From: Bacteroidia bacterium
GTDB taxonomy: Bacteria > Bacteroidota > Bacteroidia > Bacteroidales > Dysgonomonadaceae
NCBI GenBank assembly: GCA_030538215.1
Contig: JAUNUM010000013.1
Location: forward strand, 1-41,907
DNA: 41,907 nt
Direction of reading: 5' to 3'
The stretch's first letter is position 1. Every line of letters starts with the position of its first letter. Shown here piece after piece: positions 1-8,657 of this stretch. The notes beneath the pieces were generated by a model. It did no database searches. It saw only the letters and a program-made list of their open reading frames with translations, and was not told the origin of the DNA. A program made the translations under genes and the position numbers.

Positions 1-66
1 AATCGTGTCGATTTATTTATGAATACTATAAACTAATTTGTGTTTGGCACTTAAACAAAATTTAAA

Positions 67-837
67 ATGCAATTAAACCTCAAAAACCCGTTGGTTTTCT
101 TTGACCTGGAAACCACGGGAATAAATATTACTAAAGATAGAATTGTCGAAATTTCGTTACTGAAAGTTCATCCCAACGGAAAAGAAGAAATAAAATCCCG
201 GCGTATAAACCCAGAAATGCCTATTCCACCGCAGGTAACTGCCATTCACGGTATTACCGATGACGATGTAAAAGATTGCCCTACTTTCAAACAAGTAGCA
301 AAATCGTTGGCCGAAATGCTGGAAGGTTGTGATTTGGCAGGCTTCAACTCCAGCCGTTTCGATGTGCCGATGCTGTCGGAGGAGTTTCTCCGTGCCGGAG
401 TGGATTTTGATATGAGCAAGCGTAAATTTGTGGATGTTCAGATTATCTTTCACAAAAAAGAACAACGCACGCTGGAAGCTGCATACAAATTTTATTGCGA
501 TAAGGAGTTGGAAAATGCGCACTCCGCCGAAGCCGATACTATTGCCACCTATGAAGTGCTGAAATCACAACTTGATCGTTACCCCGACTTGGAAAACGAT
601 ATTACATTTCTGTCCAAAGAATACTCCAGTTTCAACAACAATGTGGATTTTGCCGGACGACTTATTTTCGATGAAAATGGTGTTGAGGTGTTCAATTTCG
701 GAAAACACAAAGGTAAATCGGTAGCACAGGTTTTACGCAATGAGCCCAGCTATTACTCGTGGATGATGGATGGTGACTTTCCCCTGAATACTAAGCAAAT
801 GCTTACGAAAATCAGACTTCGGGAAATGAATAATTAG
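67..837 (+). CDS. DnaQ-like 3'-5' exonuclease (DEDDh family)
   Basis: A 256-residue protein with a complete DEDDh exonuclease site: D13 and E15 in FFDLETTG, D99 in NSSRFDVPML, and H152/D157 in AHSAEADT. This family removes nucleotides from DNA 3' ends using two metal ions. It lacks the polymerase and helicase domains of PolC or DinG, so it is a stand-alone exonuclease, either a Pol III epsilon-like proofreader or an ExoX-type repair nuclease. Residues about 205-250 (NFGKHKGKSV, then YSWMM) form a small C-terminal module seen after the exonuclease domain in many Bacteroidota proteins and related to the ExoX C-terminal domain. It is the first gene of a same-strand run ending at truA; neighbours do not refine its role. 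The family call is firm, but the choice between proofreading and repair is open. Confidence 0.9.
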   Translation: MQLNLKNPLVFFDLETTGINITKDRIVEISLLKVHPNGKEEIKSRRINPEMPIPPQVTAIHGITDDDVKDCPTFKQVAKSLAEMLEGCDLAGFNSSRFDVPMLSEEFLRAGVDFDMSKRKFVDVQIIFHKKEQRTLEAAYKFYCDKELENAHSAEADTIATYEVLKSQLDRYPDLENDITFLSKEYSSFNNNVDFAGRLIFDENGVEVFNFGKHKGKSVAQVLRNEPSYYSWMMDGDFPLNTKQMLTKIRLREMNN

Positions 838-868
838 GAATAAGAAATTAGAAGTTAGAAATAAGAAG
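835..868. repeat. degenerate short direct repeats between genes
   Basis: Loosely repeated units of the form AATAAGAAATTAGAAGTTAG fill the gap after the exonuclease stop codon. Similar low-complexity spacers recur elsewhere in the window. Confidence 0.5.
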
Positions 869-907
869 TTGTTTTTATCGTTTGCAAAAAATAATTGCCT
901 CCACTTT

Positions 908-1585
908 ATGAAATATTGCCGATGGATTCTGCTATTTTTACTTCCTTTTTCATTCACATTTTGTGGAAAGGGTAGAGCCGAAATAGCCGAAACTGTAAAA
1001 ACTGTACATGGAATTCCTTTAGAGAGGAAACAACGTTTTTCGGGAAACTACAACAAAGAATTCAACGACTTACAAGATGCACACTTAGCCTCTGCCATTC
1101 TTAACGGAATTTCGCCAATGGCACTACGCGACGATACGTTGAAATTGAAAGAAAAATTGGTGCGCTTACCCGATGAGCTGGAGCTTTATAAGATGCACAA
1201 CATAACGCACTCCATTCCGTTTCTGGTTCCTTCGGCAGCACAGCTTTTTATCGATATTGCATATAATTTTCGTGATTCGCTCTACAGTAAAGAGCTTCCG
1301 CTTTATCGGCTATATCTCACTAGCATTCTTCGTACTGATGATGATCTTTCAACACTCACAAAAAGAAACATCAACGCCAGTGAAAATTCTACCCATCGCT
1401 ATGGAACCACTTTCGATATATCGTGGAAGCGATTCGAGCAGATTATTCCCGACACCTTGCAGCAAATTCCGCCCGAACGTTTGAAATTGGTGCTGGCACA
1501 AGTGCTTTTCGATTTAAAGAAACAAGATCGTTGCTACGTGAAGCACGAACGAAAACAGGCCTGCTTTCATATAACCGTCCGATAA
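908..1585 (+). CDS. exported M15-peptidase-like protein (DUF5715-like)
   Basis: The ATG at 908 gives a 225-residue protein starting with a signal sequence (MKYCRWILLFLLPFSFTF). The frame is open back to a TTG at 869, but the extra residues would spoil the signal peptide. Residues 161-170 read STHRYGTTFD, matching the zinc-binding SxHxxGxAxD motif of M15 peptidases (VanY/DD-carboxypeptidase fold), and H221 near the C terminus could be the third ligand. In classical M15 enzymes this last His sits in E-P-W-H; here the segment is A-C-F-H, so the catalytic Glu is not where expected. It resembles Bacteroidota proteins grouped as DUF5715. A periplasmic role at peptidoglycan is inferred. The downstream lipoprotein gene starts at the very next base after its stop, so the two are probably cotranscribed. 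Confidence 0.65.
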   Translation: MKYCRWILLFLLPFSFTFCGKGRAEIAETVKTVHGIPLERKQRFSGNYNKEFNDLQDAHLASAILNGISPMALRDDTLKLKEKLVRLPDELELYKMHNITHSIPFLVPSAAQLFIDIAYNFRDSLYSKELPLYRLYLTSILRTDDDLSTLTKRNINASENSTHRYGTTFDISWKRFEQIIPDTLQQIPPERLKLVLAQVLFDLKKQDRCYVKHERKQACFHITVR

Positions 1586-2407
1586 ATGCTTGAAATGATG
1601 AAAAATATATTTAAATTATTGTTATTGGCTGTTTTCTTTCAAAGTTGTGGACCCACATACTATTATTCTACAATAAATTCGGTTGGCAATCATGTGAAAC
1701 AGCCCACGGAAAAAGGTTTCACGGTAACCAAAGACGATGTTTCGCTTACCTATTTCTTTAATGCTGATGACGGAAAGTTTTCGATTGAAATTAATAATCG
1801 TACCAACGAAGAACTCTTTGTAGATTGGACACACTCTTTTCTTATTGCAGAAAATCGTCGCACATGGAACAATTATTCAGATACAATAAGTATCGTTTGC
1901 GCTTACTCTTATGACGGAAATAGAAATTTGAAGTTCCCCGAAGAAAATGTTCCCACGATATGGGTAGAAGCGCAGCCGCGTTTAATTGTACCGGTGCATT
2001 CATCGGTTAACAGGGCTTTAAATGGAATGCAGGCTTTTAAAGTTACGGTTTTGCCTGATAATCTTTCCCAAAAACAATATAAAGGAGAAAAAGTAAAACA
2101 GATAAGTTTTGATGCTGAGAACACGCCCATACTTTTTAACTCTTATCTGACTTTGCGAAGTGAGCGAAGTAATACACAAATAATATATGATAACTTATTT
2201 TACGTGTCCGGATTTTTGTCTTCAAAATCATTACTTCTTCATGCAATGCAAGAGGAATTGGCGCGAGGAAATACATATTATTATAAAAAAATACCTAAAG
2301 AGCAAGAAAAGGGAAAGGATGTTGCAAAAAGTGTCTTACAAGGTGCCGGACTTATAGCTTTTGAGTTATTGAAACTTATGTTACTTGAGCCAAACAATAC
2401 TCGCTAA
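1586..2407 (+). CDS. lipoprotein of unknown function
   Basis: A 273-residue protein with a lipoprotein signal: a hydrophobic stretch LLLLAVFF followed by QSC, with lipidation expected at C21, then CGPTYYYSTI. Three in-frame ATGs (1586, 1595, 1598) are possible starts; the first abuts the preceding stop codon. The body looks beta-rich, with NRTNEELFVDWTHSF suggesting an immunoglobulin-like or extracellular beta-sandwich domain. The C-terminal 25 residues include a hydrophobic segment (LIAFELLKLML). I recognise no catalytic motif and assign no function. Its position directly behind the M15-like gene suggests a shared envelope role, which is inference only. Confidence 0.7.
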   Translation: MLEMMKNIFKLLLLAVFFQSCGPTYYYSTINSVGNHVKQPTEKGFTVTKDDVSLTYFFNADDGKFSIEINNRTNEELFVDWTHSFLIAENRRTWNNYSDTISIVCAYSYDGNRNLKFPEENVPTIWVEAQPRLIVPVHSSVNRALNGMQAFKVTVLPDNLSQKQYKGEKVKQISFDAENTPILFNSYLTLRSERSNTQIIYDNLFYVSGFLSSKSLLLHAMQEELARGNTYYYKKIPKEQEKGKDVAKSVLQGAGLIAFELLKLMLLEPNNTR

Positions 2408-2422
2408 ATAAATGGTGTGTCC

Positions 2423-3169
2423 ATGAATCGTTATTTTATCACCCTTTCATACAACGGAAAAAACTACGTGGGTTGGCAAATACAGCCTAACGGCGTAAGC
2501 GTGCAACAAGTTTTGCAGGACGCGCTTTCCACTATTTTGCGTGAGCCGATAGAAGTGGTGGGAGCGGGTAGAACGGATGCCGGTGTGCATGCCCGAAAAA
2601 TGGTAGCACATTTTGATTTTTCGGGAAATAACTTGGATAAGAAAGAATTGGTGCGAAAACTCAACAGCTTTCTGCCGAAAGATATTGCTATTCATGAAGT
2701 TTTCGAAGTAAAGCCTGATGCTCACGCACGCTTTTCGGCAGCTTCACGAACCTATAAATATTACCTCACAACGGAAAAAGATCCGTTTTTACACGATTTC
2801 AACTATCAAGTATTTTTTGAACCCGATATTGATACCATGAATTCGTTGTGTTCGGTACTGAAAGAATACAGAGATTTCACCAGTTTCAGCAAGCTGCATA
2901 CCGATGTGAAAACCAATAACTGCCATATTCACGAGGCATATTGGGAACAAGACGGAACCACTCGTTTTATTTTCACAATTACTGCCGATCGCTTCCTGCG
3001 GAATATGGTTCGTGCCATTGTGGGAACACTTTTGGAAGCCGGTCGTGGAAAATTGGATGAACGTGGTCTTCGCCGGATTATCGAAGCACAAAACCGTTCT
3101 GTTGCCGGTGATTCTGCTCCGGGACACGCACTTTTCCTGCACGATGTGATTTATCCCGATGATATATAA
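2423..3169 (+). CDS. truA: tRNA pseudouridine(38-40) synthase TruA
   Basis: TruA converts uridines 38-40 of the tRNA anticodon stem-loop to pseudouridine. The protein is 248 residues from the ATG at 2423, the usual family length; a GTG two codons upstream (2417) is less likely. The catalytic aspartate is D52 in GRTDAGVHA, the family signature. Other conserved segments are YNGKNYVGWQ near the N terminus, ARFSAASRTYKYY in the middle and FLRNMVRAIVGTLLE near the C terminus. A strong hairpin follows two bases after the stop codon and probably ends this transcript. Confidence 0.97.
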   Translation: MNRYFITLSYNGKNYVGWQIQPNGVSVQQVLQDALSTILREPIEVVGAGRTDAGVHARKMVAHFDFSGNNLDKKELVRKLNSFLPKDIAIHEVFEVKPDAHARFSAASRTYKYYLTTEKDPFLHDFNYQVFFEPDIDTMNSLCSVLKEYRDFTSFSKLHTDVKTNNCHIHEAYWEQDGTTRFIFTITADRFLRNMVRAIVGTLLEAGRGKLDERGLRRIIEAQNRSVAGDSAPGHALFLHDVIYPDDI

Positions 3170-3170
3170 G

Positions 3171-3202
3171 CTGACGGGGCGACTGTAAAGTCACCCCGTC
3201 AG
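3171..3202 (+). terminator. hairpin after truA
   Basis: CTGACGGGG (3171-3179) pairs with CCCCGTCAG (3194-3202), and GACT/AGTC extends the stem around a GTAA tetraloop with one C/A mismatch. No T-run follows, so it may block 3' decay or act with the next palindrome rather than as a simple intrinsic terminator. It lies between convergent genes. Confidence 0.65.
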
Positions 3203-3209
3203 TAATTAT

Positions 3210-3237
3210 GTAGAGACATGGCATGCCGCGTCTCTAC
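3210..3237. repeat. dispersed palindrome, copy 1
   Basis: Outer arms GTAGAGAC (3210-3217) and GTCTCTAC (3230-3237) flank the self-complementary core GGCATGCC, with imperfect pairs at AT/GC between arm and core. A near-identical copy lies at 17303-17330 and a related one at 17876-17900. It sits between the convergent ends of truA and the porin gene. Confidence 0.8.
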
Positions 3238-3245
3238 TTGAATAT

Positions 3246-4529
3246 TTAAAACTTCCCTTTAAATATCGTAGGATTCACGTTCAACGATAAAAACGCCCAA
3301 TTTTGTGTGCGGTCTTTGCTTCCACCTTTTATCTGGAAGAAAGCATCGGTTCCGAACATCATCGAATAACCACCCTGCAGTACAATGTACGGACGAATGG
3401 GGTAGGTTACCGTCAAATCGATTTCCGATCCCAACCCTTTTTTATCAACATCTACAACTTTTATCGGTTGTTGTGAAGAAAAATTATGGTAGGTGAGATC
3501 AATAGTAAATTTATTCATTGGCTTGAAGATAAGCGACCCGTAAAAATCCACCAATCCGTAGTCTCCAAAAAGCGAAGCATAGAAATAATCCATTGCTCCA
3601 TAAAATTTGTGGTGAGTTCCGTAAAGTGGATTAAAGTTGGTTACTTTTTCGTTATTCGCTTTTTGTCCCGAGAGATAATCGAGTCCTAAAGCAACAGAAA
3701 ACACCGGTGTAAATTTGTATTGTCCTTTTGCTGCAAACATGTACGCGTTTATATCTTTGTCCAACCAGTTTTTCCCCATCTGATAATAAACAGTTCCGTA
3801 CAAACTTAAATCGTTGATTTTATACGATAGGTTTGTCCCGATGGTTTGCATGTAGCTGGTTTTAGCTTCATCAAGCACACTGTTTTGTCCCACTATTCCG
3901 GTTTCAAATCCTAAGTTCATTAACAGGAGTGATGCAGTGAAATTTTCTTTGTTATCAAATTGGTACCATGCTGTCTGCATAGTTTTGTAGGGTTGTCCTC
4001 CGGCGTAAAATTTTCCGGAGTTTAGTCTCTGTGCGTCTTGATTGTACGCCAAAATCAAATGGATTTTGTTGTTAGTGTTTTCGTAACCAGCTTTTAGGAC
4101 ATCATGAAAACGTCCGGCCTGATGCCAATCAAGCGTACCTAAAATTCTATCGTCATCATACGTTAGCTGTTGGCGTCCTAACTGCACAAAAAAACCGTTT
4201 TTGTAGATTTTAGCCCACGCTTCGTTTATTCCGCTTGTGCGTGGTGTATTCTCTATTTGTGCCCTTTCTCCCCATACAGCAACATCTTGTGCCGATGCTC
4301 CCAGCGCCAGAAATCCATTATCGAATCCTAAACTTAATCGTGCGCGATTAGAGATAAACGACGATGCTTTGCTACTTTCGCCCATTGGGCTGATAACACC
4401 GTGACGATATTCGGCTCTTGGTCGTAATTGCGCTTTTATTGTAAATTCACTCTCTTTTTCCTGTGCGGAAACTATGTTGCTTGATGTAATTATTAGCATC
4501 GAAAGCAATAAAAAATAAAACTGTTTCAT
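3246..4529 (-). CDS. outer-membrane porin, alginate-export family type
   Basis: A 427-residue protein with a signal peptide (cleavage expected after NIVSA, about residue 22) followed by beta-barrel sequence throughout and ending in phenylalanine, as many barrel proteins do. Segments such as IKAQLRPRAEYRHG, SNRARLSLGF and FVQLGRQQLTYDDDR are typical of the alginate_exp porin family, whose members in this phylum mostly have no demonstrated substrate. It is the last gene of the nrfHA-resB-ccsA strand run, 154 bases after ccsA. A role in passing nitrite or another anion through the outer membrane is plausible from the context but is inference. A separate promoter in that gap cannot be excluded. 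Confidence 0.75.
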   Translation of the reverse strand: MKQFYFLLLSMLIITSSNIVSAQEKESEFTIKAQLRPRAEYRHGVISPMGESSKASSFISNRARLSLGFDNGFLALGASAQDVAVWGERAQIENTPRTSGINEAWAKIYKNGFFVQLGRQQLTYDDDRILGTLDWHQAGRFHDVLKAGYENTNNKIHLILAYNQDAQRLNSGKFYAGGQPYKTMQTAWYQFDNKENFTASLLLMNLGFETGIVGQNSVLDEAKTSYMQTIGTNLSYKINDLSLYGTVYYQMGKNWLDKDINAYMFAAKGQYKFTPVFSVALGLDYLSGQKANNEKVTNFNPLYGTHHKFYGAMDYFYASLFGDYGLVDFYGSLIFKPMNKFTIDLTYHNFSSQQPIKVVDVDKKGLGSEIDLTVTYPIRPYIVLQGGYSMMFGTDAFFQIKGGSKDRTQNWAFLSLNVNPTIFKGKF

Positions 4530-4683
4530 AAATATAAATATTTGTTTTTTTAGAGATTGTTTTGCTGAAAGACTTCAGATCACTCCGTTTACAGATTTTT
4601 TGATTGTTTGTCATTCTGATCTGTTGGCTGACGAAGAAGAATCTATAAGTCTAAAGTTTGATTATCTGTTATCTTATGTCTGT

Positions 4684-5478
4684 TTATCTTGTAGAATACG
4701 TATGTACGCTTCGTCCTTGCGCCGATGGTAAATAATTAACCCCGTACCAGCATACCTGCAAGAGAATAAAAGCAAAAACAAGAATAATCATCGATATTTT
4801 ATTTTTCGATGTTTTTCTAAGTCTGTAATGAATATAAATTAAGTAACCAATCCAAGTGGCAGCTGCCCACGTTTCTTTCGGGTCCCAACTCCAGTAATGC
4901 CCCCAAGCTTCTTTAGCCCAAATGGCGCCCATAAGCATTCCCATCGTGATAAAAGCAGTACCTACATATACCAGATTATCCGTCATATCCATCAGGTGTG
5001 ATTTGTTCGAAATCTTTTTTTCACGTACCAGATAATAAAGGGCAGCCAACGTAACTGCTCCTAAAATGGCGTACGAAAACATATAGATAATAACGTGCGG
5101 CGTAAACCATGGGCTTTGTAGGGCGGGCATCAGTACCTTGTTGTGGATATCGGGTTTGGCTATGTTTACGATAATAAATACTATTGATAAAATGGAACTG
5201 AATGATAAAATCCACCTGTATTTCCATCGTTGATAGGTTATTAATCCTGCTACGGGAAGAAAGAATGAGTACCACAATCGGGTTTCACCCATAGTACGCA
5301 ACGGCGGACGCTCCAATGACATCCATAAACCGATGATGAATGTGAAAAATATACCTAATCCAAGTACGGTAAGAAGAGTAGGCAGTGTTTTTTTAGAATT
5401 TCGCAACGCTAAAATTGATGCTATAATCCAAAATATAGCTGCCGATGAAGCAAAATATATAAAATGATCCCAAGTCAT
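4684..5478 (-). CDS. ccsA: cytochrome c biogenesis protein CcsA (ResC-like)
   Basis: A 264-residue polytopic membrane protein with the haem-handling WWD signature, WGHYWSWDPKETW at residues 192-204, and conserved external histidines H128 (FTPHVI) and H259 (SVHTYS). About eight hydrophobic segments are visible. CcsA works with CcsB/ResB in system II cytochrome c maturation, carrying haem across the membrane and attaching it to CxxCH apocytochromes. It follows resB on the same strand, separated by an unusual 213-base structured gap. Placement beside nrfHA suggests it serves the many-haem NrfA and NrfH proteins. NrfA has one CxxCK site, which in some bacteria needs dedicated lyase components; here CcsA is the only candidate visible. 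Confidence 0.93.
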   Translation of the reverse strand: MTWDHFIYFASSAAIFWIIASILALRNSKKTLPTLLTVLGLGIFFTFIIGLWMSLERPPLRTMGETRLWYSFFLPVAGLITYQRWKYRWILSFSSILSIVFIIVNIAKPDIHNKVLMPALQSPWFTPHVIIYMFSYAILGAVTLAALYYLVREKKISNKSHLMDMTDNLVYVGTAFITMGMLMGAIWAKEAWGHYWSWDPKETWAAATWIGYLIYIHYRLRKTSKNKISMIILVFAFILLQVCWYGVNYLPSAQGRSVHTYSTR

Positions 5479-5517
5479 AATTCTAATTTTTTACAAAAAA
5501 TGATAATGCACTCTGTG

Positions 5518-5669
5518 CGATAGTGTTCCGATTATATCGGAACGATAGACTCATTTCGTTCGTGATAAAGTTGTGGCGTTGAACTATTCTATTGCCCGAA
5601 ACGCCTATCATTCACAACGTGAATTTCAGCTTTAGCTCTCGTAGCACTTTATCGCCAAAGGCACTATCG
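5518..5669. repeat. nested palindromic element between resB and ccsA
   Basis: Outer arms CGATAGTG (5518-5525) and CACTATCG (5662-5669) enclose a second pair, GATAAAG (5564-5570) and CTTTATC (5647-5653). Inside or beside these are three local hairpins: GTTCCGAT/ATCGGAAC (5525-5543, loop TAT), GGCGTT/AACGCC (5575-5605) and ATTCAC/GTGAAT (5610-5624, loop AAC). A short CGGC/GCCG hairpin (5681-5691) abuts the resB stop. No reading frame is evident. It could be a structured intercistronic RNA or a small non-autonomous mobile element. Confidence 0.6.
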
Positions 5670-5691
5670 TGAAGCGTTATCGGCATAGCCG

Positions 5692-6954
5692 TTATTTTTT
5701 CTTCGGTCCTACAATAAACAAAAACAATGCTCCTGCCAATAGCATGAAAATACCCGTGTAAACCACTTTTAACCAGGGGTCGCGAATGAGTTCGAATACG
5801 CTGGTTTTGGAGTATTTTCCCATTGTTTCATCGTAGCTGAATTGGTAAATAATCCAATCTTCTATCGATAAAGGTTTATTTACTTCAATATCCGCTTTTT
5901 GGGTATTTCCGCTTTCGGTGAAAACAGTTACTTTTGAGGTGTATTTTTTCACCTCCTGCACGGGCATCGCTACGCTGGTAGCTTCATCGATATATAATAC
6001 CTGATAAGGAAACATATAGCTTCCGTTGCTTACCCAGCCTTCAACGGGTTCTTTCAGCGATGAATTCATTACTCGAATTTTTAATGCGGTTGCGGCTCCA
6101 TCCATTAGCATAGGAACAACACTTGTAAAAGCGGAGTCTCTTACTACAGCAGCTTGCGGAATATATTCAAGCACTTCGATTGTATTTCCGCTCAACTGTG
6201 TTGTTTTGCCGGTGGTTTCAAACATATATGATTCCGGTCTGTTTTCAGGTAATATTTTCCCCGAGTGATTATCGATAATAACCAATTTTGGCGGATATTC
6301 CTCAATTTTGAACGTATCCAATTCAATAGCTATGGGGAGTTCGTGAATATCGCCTTTGGCATCTTGTGCACGCCATTCGGTTTTTCCTTCCATCACGGTC
6401 ATTGTTAGGCGTTGCATATCGCCACTCCCTATTAAACCTCCCAACAGGGCAATAAACAATCCCAGGTGGTTGAGGTAAAATCCGATTAATCGCCACGATT
6501 GAGGTTGTCGAGTTTTTTTTAGTGTGGTAAAACCCAAAATCACTAACGTGTAGAAGCAAAGGAAAACAAATGCCCACGATGTAGTCATTCGATACCAACC
6601 CATTCGTCTGAAAATATTGTCGGGCAAATGTGCCTGAGGCTCGTTTACGGTAAACTGTGGTGTTAGCCCCAGAATAATAATAAATAACAACATTATCAGC
6701 AACGCCGGAAACGTTGATCTCACGCTTGACAACCAGCGAATAATGTGGTTATCTTTCAGTAGGAAATGACAACAAAGAAGCCCTACAACAAATAGGGCTC
6801 CAATGATTATATTTATGGGAGAACCAAAATCAGTAGGATTGATATTTCCGAGCGAAAACTGTAATAGAAGCCCTGCAAGCGCAATACCTCCTGCAACAAT
6901 AAATCCTTCGGTATAATTCCACGGTTTTTCCCATGTTTTGCGAGAATTATTCAT
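5692..6954 (-). CDS. resB: cytochrome c biogenesis protein ResB/CcsB
   Basis: A 420-residue membrane protein with the ResB/CcsB layout: N-terminal membrane segments (about residues 18-34, 45-66, 78-98, 130-145 and 158-176), a large periplasmic region (about 185-390, beginning GSGDMQRLTMTVMEGKTEW) and a final segment (VVYTGIFMLLAGALFLFIVG). ResB and CcsA together form the system II haem lyase. Start MNNSRKTWEKPWNYTEGF is typical of Bacteroidota versions. It lies 104 bases downstream of nrfA and upstream of ccsA on the same strand, consistent with one nitrite-ammonification transcript. The two lyase halves are separate genes here, not the CcsBA fusion found in some relatives. Confidence 0.88.
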   Translation of the reverse strand: MNNSRKTWEKPWNYTEGFIVAGGIALAGLLLQFSLGNINPTDFGSPINIIIGALFVVGLLCCHFLLKDNHIIRWLSSVRSTFPALLIMLLFIIILGLTPQFTVNEPQAHLPDNIFRRMGWYRMTTSWAFVFLCFYTLVILGFTTLKKTRQPQSWRLIGFYLNHLGLFIALLGGLIGSGDMQRLTMTVMEGKTEWRAQDAKGDIHELPIAIELDTFKIEEYPPKLVIIDNHSGKILPENRPESYMFETTGKTTQLSGNTIEVLEYIPQAAVVRDSAFTSVVPMLMDGAATALKIRVMNSSLKEPVEGWVSNGSYMFPYQVLYIDEATSVAMPVQEVKKYTSKVTVFTESGNTQKADIEVNKPLSIEDWIIYQFSYDETMGKYSKTSVFELIRDPWLKVVYTGIFMLLAGALFLFIVGPKKK

Positions 6955-7027
6955 TCATTTACAGACTTATAGAGCCAAAAACCAAGACTGATAGACAATA
7001 GACTCTCAGGCATATAAATCTTGTACT

Positions 7028-7053
7028 TAGTAATTGGTAATTAATAATCAGTA
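7028..7053. repeat. degenerate GTAATTGGTAATTA-type spacer repeat
   Basis: Short overlapping direct repeats (GTAATTGGTAATTAATAATC) lie in the gap between nrfA and resB. The same motif recurs at 22026-22053. Confidence 0.45.
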
Positions 7054-7058
7054 GTTTC

Positions 7059-8558
7059 TTATCGTCTGCTCACCAATTTATTATTCGCCTTTGCCGATTC
7101 TAACCACTTGGGAACAACCGTTTCTATAAACTGTTTTTTTGCTGCTTTCTCTTGTGGAATATCTAATCCAATATAGGCTTGAGCTTTTTCTTTAGTAGAA
7201 ATATCAGGCATGGGAACATCGCCGATATGTCCAAGTTGTGCTAATACTTTTGAGATAGCAAAGCGAGCTTTGTGAGCACGGTCAAGACTTAACGAGAGCA
7301 ATCGCTGAAACTCTATCGGAGCATGGAATGATCCGCCGTGTGATGCTACTGCATAATCCCAACGCCATTGCGATTGACGAAGTAGTTGCAGAATATCTTT
7401 CATCTGAGCTTCTGTAGCACCTTTATCCCAAGCAAATTTAGCTTCGATGTGGGCAGCAGCCAATTCTTTTTCAACTAAATCGCGAATTTGATTAGCCGTG
7501 CGTTGACGTTCGTAAACAGAGTTGCGGAGAGTTTCTTCGCTTTCACGATGGCAAACCTGACACGTGTTGTTTATATTTGCCAAGGGGCTTCTCACATGAT
7601 GGTTGCTGTATTTAACACCACCTTCCGATACGTATGGCATATGACAATCGGCACACGAAACACCACGTTGAGCGTGGATGCCGGTTTTAAATATTTCATA
7701 ATCGGGGTGTTGTGCCTTAATAATAGGTGCACGACTTAGTTTATGAGTATAATCGGTAAAACCGATGCTGTCGTAATATTGTTCCCCACCTTCCATCGTT
7801 AAGCCGTTGTGCCAAGGGAAGATCAGATATTTTCCTTCGGGAGTAAAATAATACTCTACGTGACATTGTGCGCAGGCCAGCGAGCGCATATCTTGTTGAG
7901 ATGCTTTGCTAATGTCCATTCCTGCATGTTGAAATCCTTCAATTAGTGCCGGACGTGAGATTTTAAGATTCATGGTTTCTGCATCGTGACAGTCGGCGCA
8001 ACCAATGGGATTTACCACTTCGTGCCCAAGCGACGCCCAAGTACCTTTATAGTATTCTGCAATTCCCAAAGAATCCATCAATCGAGGTACATCGGGGCTT
8101 TTGCATGTCCAGCACGTAGCAGGTTGTGGTCCTGCGTCGGGTGTCATGGGTGAGCCGGTGCGAAGCGAGTGATATACATCTTCTACAGCATGCATGTGCC
8201 CACGTGGAGTACCGTAATCTTTAGAAAATGCGTATCCTGCCCAAAGAACTACCATTTCGGGACGTTGAGCCAATACATCAACAACACTGCTTCCGTGAAA
8301 TTCACTTTGGAAAGTGGTATCAGCAGTTTTTGTCCATGATTCATATTCGCGCGGATAGTTTTCGGCAAATATTTCATTTCTTGACTCAATACCGGTAATA
8401 TTCACTTTCTTATTGTTCATAATACTGGTAATTTCAGCTCTGCGTTGGGTAATAGATGCCGCCAACATTCCTAATAAAAAAACTACTCCCACCGTAACGA
8501 AAAATAGTAGCCATCCTACCCAAGGTTTCATCTTCTTGTTATCATTATTTGTACTCAT
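7059..8558 (-). CDS. nrfA: cytochrome c552 nitrite reductase, ammonia-forming (NrfA)
   Basis: NrfA reduces nitrite to ammonium with six electrons in the periplasm. The 499-residue protein has exactly the five expected haem sites: the diagnostic active-site motif CWTCK (149-153), whose lysine ligates the catalytic haem, then CADCH (187-191), CAQCH (229-233), CADCH (302-306) and CQVCH (333-337). The VEYYF segment right after the third site carries the conserved active-site tyrosine region, and GIHAQRGVSCADCH the conserved active-site histidine. An uncleaved-looking membrane segment (about 14-34) precedes the catalytic domain. nrfH lies 99 bases upstream, so electrons come from menaquinol through NrfH. 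Regulation is probably by the divergent Crp/Fnr gene (inference). Confidence 0.98.
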   Translation of the reverse strand: MSTNNDNKKMKPWVGWLLFFVTVGVVFLLGMLAASITQRRAEITSIMNNKKVNITGIESRNEIFAENYPREYESWTKTADTTFQSEFHGSSVVDVLAQRPEMVVLWAGYAFSKDYGTPRGHMHAVEDVYHSLRTGSPMTPDAGPQPATCWTCKSPDVPRLMDSLGIAEYYKGTWASLGHEVVNPIGCADCHDAETMNLKISRPALIEGFQHAGMDISKASQQDMRSLACAQCHVEYYFTPEGKYLIFPWHNGLTMEGGEQYYDSIGFTDYTHKLSRAPIIKAQHPDYEIFKTGIHAQRGVSCADCHMPYVSEGGVKYSNHHVRSPLANINNTCQVCHRESEETLRNSVYERQRTANQIRDLVEKELAAAHIEAKFAWDKGATEAQMKDILQLLRQSQWRWDYAVASHGGSFHAPIEFQRLLSLSLDRAHKARFAISKVLAQLGHIGDVPMPDISTKEKAQAYIGLDIPQEKAAKKQFIETVVPKWLESAKANNKLVSRR

Positions 8559-8657
8559 AGTGATAAATTTGTTAGTTATTTATTTAAATTTATGATTTAT
8601 ATTTTTTGCTATTTCAGCTTTAATTTTGACTTTTCTATTCTTAATTCCAAGTTATTA

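Noticed and set aside
1257-1484. Plus-strand open frame inside the M15-like gene
   Set aside because: It lies in another frame of a gene with a recognisable zinc motif and has no supporting features.
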